Origin: Bacteriovoracaceae bacterium
GTDB taxonomy: Bacteria; Bdellovibrionota; Bacteriovoracia; Bacteriovoracales; Bacteriovoracaceae
Length of the DNA: 20,373 bases
NCBI GenBank assembly: GCA_023954595.1
Contig: JAGSHJ010000011.1
Location: forward strand, 1-20,373
Direction of reading: 5' to 3'
The notes beneath the pieces were generated by a model, which was not told where the DNA came from, searched no databases, and saw nothing but the letters and a program-made list of their open reading frames with translations. Position numbers and translations under genes: made by a program. Below are positions 13,959 to 20,373 of this stretch, one piece after another (position 1 is the first letter of the stretch; each line of letters starts with the position of its first letter).

Positions 13959-16367
13959 ATGACTATGAATAAGAAACCAGAACTACTATTACCTGTTGGA
14001 AATATGGAAATGTGTCTTGCGGCCATTCACAATGGAGCAGATGCGATTTATATGGGCGTCAGCGGCTTTAATGCTCGTGGAAGAAGCGAGCTAATTGGGC
14101 CTAAAGAAGCTAAAGAGATTATCGACCTATGCCACCTCTATGGGGTGCGGGTTAATCTAGCGTTTAATGTTGTCATTTTTGAAAACGAGCTTGAGTCTGC
14201 GCTAGAGAAGCTCATGCAATATATACCACTTAATCCTGATGCATTTATTGTTCAAGACTTAGGACTTGCGCGACTTGTAAGAACACTTGCTCCTGAGCAG
14301 CCTGTTCACGCATCCACTCAGATGACGATCACAAGTTATGAGGGAATTCAGTTATTGGATGATCTTGGTATTAAACGTTTTGTACTAGGGCGGGAAAACT
14401 CTCTGCCAGAGATTAAAAAGATTCGTGAAAATACTGATAAAGAACTTGAAGTTTTTGTCCATGGCGCACTTTGTGTGGCCTACTCTGGTCAGTGCTTTAC
14501 CTCTGAAAGTATTGGAGGCAGATCCGCCAATAGGGGGCAGTGTGCTCAATCTTGTAGACTAAGTTACGAGATGTATGTGGACGGCGAAAGAAAAGACCTA
14601 GGAGACAAGAAGTACCTTGTTTCTCCACAGGATCTCTGTGGAATCGAAGAAGCACAAGAGCTTGCTGATATTGGTGTAGACTCTCTTAAAATTGAGGGAA
14701 GATTAAAAGCTGCGGAGTATGTTGCTGCAACTGCTAGAAGTTATTCAATGAAACTTCAAGGCAAAGAGGTTGATGCAAATGAACTCGCCCTTACGTACTC
14801 AAGAGGTTTTTACTCTGGGTGGCTTCATGGTGTGGAACATCAAAAACTTGTACCTGCTGATTACTCTTCTCATAGAGGAGTGGATCTTGGGGAAGTTGTA
14901 AAAGTTGCTGGTGAAAAAATCACAATTAGCACTGAAAGAAAGCTAGTGGCCGGACAAGGTCTTTTGTTTATCGGAGACGGTGAATCCGCTGGTGGAAGGA
15001 TTTTTAAGGTTCTCAATCAAAATAAAGAGCTTGTTGAAGTGGCAATGGTTAGAAGTTCAGAGCTTAGAAAAATTAAAAAAGGCATGAAGGCAAGTCTCAA
15101 TAGTGATCCGAAGGTTGAGGAAAAACTATCTAAAACTTTCCAAGACCAGAATCAATTTAAAAGAATTCCTATTGCTGTTTGTGCAAAGCTTGTTGGTGAG
15201 CACATAGAACTTGTTGTGGAAGATGGCGACAACAAGGTTGGTATTATCAGTAAAGGCCTTGTGAGTGAGCCAATTAAACGTGAGACCACTAAAGAGAATC
15301 TTTATGAAGAACTCTCTCGTCTTGGTAGAAGTCCATTCACTTTAGAAAAATTTGAATTCCAGTCGGATCGTCCAATATATTTCTCTCAAAAAGATATGAA
15401 GTCCCTGAGACGTGACATGGTTGAGGCCATGAGCAATGCCCGAGTGGATAAAGGGGAGCGAGCACTTCTAGTAGAAGATGCGAAAGAGCTTTTATATTCC
15501 TCAACTAAAAGTGATTCAGACTCAAATAATAATAGACTCGTCGTTCTTGTAAGATCAATAGGCCAGCTAGAGGCACTAAAAAGTGTTGATACAACAAAGC
15601 TTCAATCAGTTGTTCTAGATTATGAATTTGGAAAAGATTATAAAGAGTCTCTAGAAATTTTAAGATCTCTTGGAATCAAGGCAGGGCTTGCTACAACGAG
15701 AATTCATAAGCCTAGAGAGTATTACAATTTAAATACTCTTGTTCGCCATAAACCAGACTTTATACTTGTTCGAAACTTAGGTGCCCTTGCATACCTACAG
15801 GATAAGGGAATTGAGCTTAAAGCGGACTTCTCACTCAATGTTACCAATCATTTGAGCTTTAACTATCTTCTTACTAAAAATGTAAGCTCAATCGCTGCTA
15901 GCTATGATTTAAACCAAACACAACTAAAAGAGCTTATGGGAAGAGTGGACAACTTAAAACTTGAAGTTGTCATGCATCAATATATGCCTGAGTTTCATAT
16001 GGAGCATTGTGTTTTTGCGGCATTCTTAAGTAAAGGATCAAGCTTTAAAGACTGTGGGAAACCATGTGAAAAGCATAAAGTTGAACTTAAAGATGTCTAT
16101 GGGCAATACCACTATTTAACGGCCGATCAAGAGTGTCGAAACACCTTCTTTAGAGCAACACCTCAATCTGCTGGCTTTATGCTTAAAGAGTTGAGTGATA
16201 GTGGAGTTGGATCCCTTCGACTTGAAGCACTCTACGAGACTCCAGAACAGTTATCAAATAAAATCAATCTATACTTTGATCTACTTTATGGTGCAAAAGA
16301 CTACAACACCGTAAAGAAGAAGCTTGGTGCCAGTGAGAAGTATGGCGTCTTTGAAGGCCAGCTATAA
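13959..16367 (+). CDS. Long U32 family protein, RlhA/YdcP-like (23S rRNA hydroxylase type)
   Basis: The 802-aa protein has an N-terminal U32 domain (about 8-300): ELLLPVGNMEMCLAAIHNGADAIYMGVSGFNARG, FVHGALCVAYSGQC (C172, C179), GRSANRGQCAQSCRLSYE (C195, C199) and SPQDLCG (C227), a cysteine set that binds an iron-sulfur cluster in this family. A DUF3656-like module follows (about 310-490), then a second barrel-like region (about 525-680) and a C-terminal cysteine group C684, C699, C703, C726. GRSANRG-x-C-x-Q-x-CRL is typical of RlhA, which hydroxylates C2501 of 23S rRNA, rather than of TrhP (tRNA). E. coli RlhA is about 650 aa, so this is an elongated version. No clear Shine-Dalgarno; ATG at 13959 or 13965. 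Many relatives are still called peptidases or collagenases; activity on rRNA is inferred. Confidence 0.85.
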   Translation: MTMNKKPELLLPVGNMEMCLAAIHNGADAIYMGVSGFNARGRSELIGPKEAKEIIDLCHLYGVRVNLAFNVVIFENELESALEKLMQYIPLNPDAFIVQDLGLARLVRTLAPEQPVHASTQMTITSYEGIQLLDDLGIKRFVLGRENSLPEIKKIRENTDKELEVFVHGALCVAYSGQCFTSESIGGRSANRGQCAQSCRLSYEMYVDGERKDLGDKKYLVSPQDLCGIEEAQELADIGVDSLKIEGRLKAAEYVAATARSYSMKLQGKEVDANELALTYSRGFYSGWLHGVEHQKLVPADYSSHRGVDLGEVVKVAGEKITISTERKLVAGQGLLFIGDGESAGGRIFKVLNQNKELVEVAMVRSSELRKIKKGMKASLNSDPKVEEKLSKTFQDQNQFKRIPIAVCAKLVGEHIELVVEDGDNKVGIISKGLVSEPIKRETTKENLYEELSRLGRSPFTLEKFEFQSDRPIYFSQKDMKSLRRDMVEAMSNARVDKGERALLVEDAKELLYSSTKSDSDSNNNRLVVLVRSIGQLEALKSVDTTKLQSVVLDYEFGKDYKESLEILRSLGIKAGLATTRIHKPREYYNLNTLVRHKPDFILVRNLGALAYLQDKGIELKADFSLNVTNHLSFNYLLTKNVSSIAASYDLNQTQLKELMGRVDNLKLEVVMHQYMPEFHMEHCVFAAFLSKGSSFKDCGKPCEKHKVELKDVYGQYHYLTADQECRNTFFRATPQSAGFMLKELSDSGVGSLRLEALYETPEQLSNKINLYFDLLYGAKDYNTVKKKLGASEKYGVFEGQL

Positions 16368-16400
16368 ATTAAACTAGTTTTACTATTGTTAGATAAATAA

Positions 16401-16477
16401 TGATTTGTGTGCAAAGTATTTGCACTCAAATCGTTTATAAGTTAATGTGTGCTTGAATATTGATTTGCATGCAAAGT
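16401..16477 (+). promoter_or_regulatory. Cluster of TTTG-N4-CAAA elements upstream of curA
   Basis: Three copies of a TTTGnnnnCAAA element lie at 16404-16415 (TTTGTGTGCAAA), 16419-16430 (TTTGCACTCAAA) and 16464-16475 (TTTGCATGCAAA, a perfect palindrome). The first and last are part of a 17-bp direct repeat, TGATTTG-N2-TGCAAAGT, repeated exactly 60 bp apart. They precede the curA-type gene and follow the U32 stop. The cluster is probably the operator array of an unlinked regulator. Confidence 0.6.
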
Positions 16478-16512
16478 TAATTTGTGTGTGTTTTACATTA
16501 GCGGAGTAGACA

Positions 16513-17547
16513 ATGGGTCAAAACAATCAAGTTAACCGAAAAATAACCTTAGCTTCCAGACCAGTTGGAGCACCTGAAGATTCAAACTTTAAACTCGTAG
16601 AAGAATCCATACCTGAGCCAAAAGACGGACAGCTTCTCCTAAGAACCATTTATCTATCTCTTGATCCATACATGAGAGGCAGAATGAACGATGCCGAATC
16701 ATATGCTGAGCCAGTGAAAATTGGGGATGTCATGGTTGGTGGTAGTGTTTGTCGTGTTGAGAAATCTCTCAATGCTGACTATCAAGAAGGTGATCTCGTA
16801 GTGGCATTTGGTGGATGGCAAGATTATAGTCTCTCTGATGGAGTTGGGCTTATTAAGCTTGATAAGAATATGAAATACCCATCCTATGCTCTTGGAGTTT
16901 TAGGGATGCCAGGCCTTACTGCATATATGGGACTTCTAGATATAGGTAATCCAAAAGAGGGGGAGACTGTTGTTGTTGCAGCTGCAACTGGTGCTGTTGG
17001 AAGCCTTGTTGCTCAAATTGCAAAGATTAAAGGGGCCAAGGTTGTAGGTATTGCTGGTGGAGCTGAAAAGTGTAAATACGCAGTTGAAACTCTTGGAGTA
17101 GACGCCTGTATCGATCATAGAAGTGAGAACTTCGCGCAAGAACTAGCACAAGCATGCTCTGAGGGCATAGACGTATATTACGAAAACGTTGGTGGTAAGG
17201 TCTTTGATGCAGTTATGCCTCTACTGAATGCAAGTGCAAGAATTCCACTTTGTGGGCTTATTTCTCAGTATAATGCAAAAGAACTTCCTAGTGGACCTGA
17301 TCGTCTATCATCTTTAATGGGCCTTATTCTCACGAAGAGAATTAAAATGCAGGGCTTTATCGTCTTTGATGACTACGGACATCGTTATGGAGAGTTTTCA
17401 AATCAAATGGGTCAATGGGTGTCTGAAGGCAAAATCAAATATAAAGAAGACGTGGTTGATGGGCTTGAAAATGCTGTAGACGCATTTAAAGGACTCTTAG
17501 TTGGTCAAAACTTTGGAAAACTTGTCGTGCGAGTTAGCGAAGAGTAA
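16513..17547 (+). CDS. curA: CurA-like NADPH-dependent curcumin/alkenal reductase (MDR family)
   Basis: The 344-aa protein matches the zinc-free medium-chain reductase CurA (YncB) of E. coli in length and along its whole sequence from memory: NRKITLASRPVGAPEDSNF at the start, LSLDPYMRGRM, GGWQDY (100-105), GMPGLTAYMGLLDIG, the nucleotide-binding AAATGAVGS (156-164) with GGAEKCKYA downstream, ENVGGKVFDAV, SARIPLCGLISQYN, and the end NFGKLVVRV. These enzymes reduce alpha,beta-unsaturated carbonyls such as enals, and curcumin in E. coli, with NADPH. There are no catalytic-zinc cysteine or histidine ligands, as expected for this branch. GGAGT precedes the ATG. It is monocistronic, downstream of a repeat cluster and ended by a hairpin at 17554. 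Confidence 0.92.
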   Translation: MGQNNQVNRKITLASRPVGAPEDSNFKLVEESIPEPKDGQLLLRTIYLSLDPYMRGRMNDAESYAEPVKIGDVMVGGSVCRVEKSLNADYQEGDLVVAFGGWQDYSLSDGVGLIKLDKNMKYPSYALGVLGMPGLTAYMGLLDIGNPKEGETVVVAAATGAVGSLVAQIAKIKGAKVVGIAGGAEKCKYAVETLGVDACIDHRSENFAQELAQACSEGIDVYYENVGGKVFDAVMPLLNASARIPLCGLISQYNAKELPSGPDRLSSLMGLILTKRIKMQGFIVFDDYGHRYGEFSNQMGQWVSEGKIKYKEDVVDGLENAVDAFKGLLVGQNFGKLVVRVSEE

Positions 17548-17553
17548 TTATAA

Positions 17554-17574
17554 GTTCCCGCAGCTTGCGGGAAC
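17554..17574. terminator. GC-rich hairpin between curA and nnrS
   Basis: GTTCCCGCA-GCT-TGCGGGAAC is a perfect 9-bp stem with a 3-base loop, unusually GC-rich for this window. It fills the 28-bp gap between convergent stop codons. No clean T-tract follows in either direction, but the stability and position mark it as a shared terminator. Confidence 0.65.
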
Positions 17575-17575
17575 C

Positions 17576-18733
17576 CTACTTCTTCATTCGTTTTTTTAGA
17601 AGAATTGGAACAAACTTTATAAAGAATAAGATAAAGCTTAAAGTCCAAAAGCCCATTGAGTGGTGAAGACTAGGGTAGTAAAGCTCTGGCCAAATTGGGG
17701 CAATTATCACTCTTAAAATGGCACCTATGATAATGCATATAAATGACAGCATGATAGTAGGAGTCATCTTTATCTCTCTGCCTGTGTGACCTAAGGACGC
17801 TCTAGTCATTATGTTTATTGCAATGATAGAAACTCCACCTGCTGCAAGTAGGTGAAGAGAGGCCCTGCCGCTATCCCAATGAGGGAGTAATATACCAAGA
17901 CCTAAAGTAATAAGAGATAAAGAGTAGATGAAGTATCCAATATGCAGAAAGCCAATCATAGGGTGTTTCAATGATTTTACTGGTGCGAAATAACTAAGCC
18001 TAGCTATACTCAATCCGCCAGCCAGAAGAAACAGCATACAATTGAGCCAGTCCTGTCCATGAGGCACCAACCATACTATTGTTGCAATCATAGAAATTGA
18101 AAAAAATCTCTCAAGACTCCTAGGTGGCGTCAGTTCCGATTCTATCTTAAGTAATTTCTTAGTAAAGTTTGGTATGACTCTACCTGCAATGATTCCAACT
18201 AGGACAATCACAACCCAAAGGGCACTGTTAATCGAGAACTCTTTTAAGTCGGTGTTTCTGTAAATAGCAGATGCTATGAATGTGAGTTTACTCACAAACA
18301 GCAAAATTATTAAAAACATAAATATTCGCACCTGCTTGTAGCCTTTCAGAAGGTGGGAGCACAAGTAGATGAAACACAGAGGAAATGTGCTAGCAGCTAT
18401 AAAGTACAATACATTTGGCATTGGAAAAAATAGAAGAACTTGATCAACAAACCAAAGCATGAAAAGTGTAAGTATAGGCCGTCCGCTGACAGCACCTTTG
18501 CCTGTCCAGGCCCCACCTGCAGTTAAAAGAAAACCTGCAATGAGTGTCATTAAAAAACCATAAAGCATTTCATAAGCATGCCACTGGAAAATGTTAAAAA
18601 ATGGATGCTTAAATGTGTATTGGTTTATGAGAACTGTTACAAGGTATGCAGGTCCAAATACTGCAGATAAACAAGCTAGCGGAAAAAGGGCTCTTATTGA
18701 ATTTTCAAAAAAAGGTGCGTTGTAAATTTTCAA
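17576..18733 (-). CDS. nnrS: NnrS family heme/copper membrane protein
   Basis: A 385-aa polytopic membrane protein with about 12 predicted spans. NnrS motifs are clear: HAYEMLYGF (His52, Glu55), IAGFLLTAGGAWTG (65-78), GRVIPNFT (185-192), a mid-protein LHIGYFIYSL (264-273), and the strongly diagnostic RASLGHTGR (312-320) after ...SLHLLAAGGVSIIAINIMT. NnrS proteins bind heme and copper, and in Vibrio and other proteobacteria they protect against nitric oxide stress, often under NsrR or a Crp/Fnr-type regulator. The start is TTG, backed by AGAGGA five bases upstream. It is single, with no nitrite- or NO-reductase genes beside it, and divergent from the sensor kinase. Confidence 0.92.
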   Translation of the reverse strand: MKIYNAPFFENSIRALFPLACLSAVFGPAYLVTVLINQYTFKHPFFNIFQWHAYEMLYGFLMTLIAGFLLTAGGAWTGKGAVSGRPILTLFMLWFVDQVLLFFPMPNVLYFIAASTFPLCFIYLCSHLLKGYKQVRIFMFLIILLFVSKLTFIASAIYRNTDLKEFSINSALWVVIVLVGIIAGRVIPNFTKKLLKIESELTPPRSLERFFSISMIATIVWLVPHGQDWLNCMLFLLAGGLSIARLSYFAPVKSLKHPMIGFLHIGYFIYSLSLITLGLGILLPHWDSGRASLHLLAAGGVSIIAINIMTRASLGHTGREIKMTPTIMLSFICIIIGAILRVIIAPIWPELYYPSLHHSMGFWTLSFILFFIKFVPILLKKRMKK

Positions 18734-18927
18734 GGTATTCCTCTAAAAGAGATTTAAGAATCTTATATCTGCATCAATGCGTCAAAGAGATGATAAGCAT
18801 CAGTTTATTTTATGAATAAAAAAAGAAAATCTTAATATTCTTTACGTAATAAGTCACATGTTGAGTTTGTGTTCGTTTAGTCAAAAATTTTAACAAAAAT
18901 TACTCTTTTGCGTTTAACATAGTTCTT

Positions 18928-20373
18928 ATGAATTTTTTAAAGAACGTAGTCAAAGAACAAGTCTTCTATACTTTCCTGGTTCCTCTTATCATTTGTGGTG
19001 TCTTATTAGTGCTCAGTATGATCCAGTTTAATAAAACAAGTGAGATTGAGCAGCAGTGGTCAAATTACATTGAGTCTATTGATAGAAAGGAAGTTTCTAT
19101 CTCCGAGTTAAAAAGCACCATCGGTTATGGTGGTCTCATTCATAGTTTTAAAAATTACATCCTTAGAGAGAATAGGAGTCAGTATCTCTCCTTTGGAAAA
19201 CATTATGCGAAAGTAAAAACTATTCTCACGGATCTATACAGCTCAGGGATTTCAGAAAAAGAAAGGCTTCATCTAGAGTCGATTGAGCGTACCTTTGATG
19301 AATATAATGCCAAGATAAAGCTCGCTAAATCCAAAATCAATACTCAGATGAACGCTGAAGAAGTGGATCAACTTGTAAAAGTCGATGATACCAATGCTCT
19401 AAATTCATTTAAGTGGCTTGAGGATAATCAAAAGAGTCTTAAAGCAATTGCTACTTCTCAGATGCTAGAGCTTGTTGAGCGTTCTAAATACTTAGTTATT
19501 TTCAGCTTCATACTCGGTATTTTCTTTATCAGCTCAATATCAGTTTATGCCAGTAGAAAACTTCTACACCACAAAGCTAAGGCCGAAAATTTGGCCAATT
19601 TAAAATCCTCCTTCTTGGCAAATATGAGTCATGAGATTAGAACCCCGTTAAATGGGATCATAGGCTTTTCCAATGTTTTAATAGATCAGGATTTACCAAA
19701 AGATTCGGAGGAGTATGTAAGGCTCATTCAAAGTAGTAGTGATATCTTATTAACTGTTATTAACGATATCCTTGATTTTTCTAAAATAGAGGCCGGAAAA
19801 CTTCACCTTGAAAAGCTCTCATTCAATGTTGAAGATGTGGTTAAGAACACTATTGCTCTTTTCTCACCATTGGTTCGCTTTAAAAGTATCTCAATTAGCT
19901 ATGATATTGACCCTTCTATTCCTATAGCATTGATTAGTGACCCATCGAGAATAAAGCAGATCCTATCAAATTTAATTAGTAACTCCGTGAAGTTTACTAA
20001 AAATGGCCACATTGATGTCACTGTTAAAAATGCAGGTAACGGACGTGTGGTCTTCACTGTTAAAGATACGGGTGTTGGAATGAGTGAAGAAGCACAGAAG
20101 AGGATCTTCAATGCATTTGAGCAAGAAGATCTGTCTACTTCTAGACTTCATGGCGGAACAGGACTTGGGCTTGCGATTTCTAAAAATTTAGTCAATATGT
20201 TGGGCGGAAGCATCTGGGTTGAAAGTAAAAAAGACGAAGGCTCATCTTTCTCTTTTACGATTCCACTTGCAGAGGGTCGCATACAAACTGAAGTTAGGAA
20301 TTCAGATTTTAATATAACAAACACCAATAGCGAGCTTCAAATCCTGGTTGCGGAAGATAATTTGATCAATCAG
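18928..20373 (+). CDS. Hybrid sensor histidine kinase, 5' part (runs off the window)
   Basis: An open frame of 482 codons continues past the right edge. The N-terminus has TM1 (about 13-31, FYTFLVPLIICGVLLVLSMI), a periplasmic sensor segment (about 33-187, helical, with ELKSTIGYGGLIHSFKNYIL) and TM2 (about 188-207). In the cytoplasm come HisKA (SFLANMSHEIRTPLNG, phosphoacceptor His235) and HATPase_c: N box Asn352 in NLISNSVKF, G1 box D380-TGVGM, G2 box GGTGLGL (409-415). The sequence then enters a receiver domain, ILVAEDNLINQ (from 472), with E476 and D477 as the acidic pair, before being cut. The enzyme would autophosphorylate at His and pass phosphate to its own receiver. No Shine-Dalgarno before the ATG; TAACAT seven bases upstream would allow a leaderless start. 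The signal is unknown. Confidence 0.93.
   Translation, partial: MNFLKNVVKEQVFYTFLVPLIICGVLLVLSMIQFNKTSEIEQQWSNYIESIDRKEVSISELKSTIGYGGLIHSFKNYILRENRSQYLSFGKHYAKVKTILTDLYSSGISEKERLHLESIERTFDEYNAKIKLAKSKINTQMNAEEVDQLVKVDDTNALNSFKWLEDNQKSLKAIATSQMLELVERSKYLVIFSFILGIFFISSISVYASRKLLHHKAKAENLANLKSSFLANMSHEIRTPLNGIIGFSNVLIDQDLPKDSEEYVRLIQSSSDILLTVINDILDFSKIEAGKLHLEKLSFNVEDVVKNTIALFSPLVRFKSISISYDIDPSIPIALISDPSRIKQILSNLISNSVKFTKNGHIDVTVKNAGNGRVVFTVKDTGVGMSEEAQKRIFNAFEQEDLSTSRLHGGTGLGLAISKNLVNMLGGSIWVESKKDEGSSFSFTIPLAEGRIQTEVRNSDFNITNTNSELQILVAEDNLINQ

Noticed and set aside
16936..17139. 67-codon minus-strand frame inside curA
   Set aside because: Antisense shadow with Ser/Asn/Cys-rich low-complexity content.
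18764..18777. Fnr/Dnr-like site upstream of nnrS (TATATCTGCATCAA)
   Set aside because: One half-site is perfect and the other matches 3 of 5, but it lies only about 30-45 bp before the start codon, too close for a normal activator position; such matches are common in AT-rich DNA.
19899..20111. 70-codon minus-strand frame inside the sensor kinase
   Set aside because: Antisense to the conserved ATPase domain; no supporting signal.
1..20373. CRISPR, tRNA, rRNA, transposon or phage elements
   Set aside because: No spaced repeat array, clover-leaf-like segment, transposase, integrase or long terminal repeats seen on reading both strands.

Overview
The window is AT-rich Gram-negative DNA: it encodes a TolC-type outer-membrane protein, an RND inner-membrane pump, Sec signal peptides and a probable lipoprotein. 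The gene mix (hybrid sensor kinase, NnrS, RadD, long U32 protein, many small predicted secreted proteins) would fit a Bdellovibrionota/Bacteriovorax-like or other proteobacterial chromosome. That assignment is an impression from the proteins, not a measurement. I see no rRNA, tRNA, CRISPR array, transposase or prophage gene. This is ordinary chromosome with short, well-packed transcription units, several organised around a regulator and its probable operators.

Left part (1-6850). A VOC/glyoxalase-fold gene (+) converges on a padR-chrA operon (-): a PadR repressor followed by a two-domain chromate transporter. A perfect 18-bp palindrome sits just upstream of padR. Next comes a three-gene operon on the minus strand, marR-tolC-RND: regulator, outer-membrane channel and inner-membrane pump, with no periplasmic adaptor gene. 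Two copies of an 11-bp TAACCTwGTTA element lie just upstream of marR.

Middle part (6850-9815). This is a zone of small, poorly conserved genes. It holds a 28-codon single-span membrane peptide with an excellent ribosome binding site; a 103-aa and a 129-aa predicted exported protein, divergently placed and ending in a similar R-[SA]-P-[PS]-[HK]-[FI]-S pattern; a 170-aa membrane-anchored or secreted unknown; a cyclase/kynurenine-formamidase-like protein; and a four-cysteine small secreted protein.

Right part (9815-20373). A TetR regulator is divergent from a NAPE-PLD-like metallo-beta-lactamase-fold protein and a DOPA 4,5-dioxygenase-like protein. Two near-identical 18-bp imperfect palindromes lie in the divergent gap, 52 bp centre to centre. 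Then come radD (repair helicase, -), a long RlhA/YdcP-type U32 protein (+), a curA-type NADPH-dependent reductase (+) preceded by a cluster of TTTG-N4-CAAA elements, nnrS (-), and the first 482 codons of a hybrid histidine kinase that runs off the right edge.

No single obvious new defence or mobile system is visible. The most interesting leads are the small exported protein cluster at 7048-7974, the two operator arrays (TetR pair, curA upstream repeats), and the adaptor-less RND operon. No gene-free stretch exceeds about 300 bases if the small genes at 7048-7974 are accepted; without them 6846-8032 would be largely empty.
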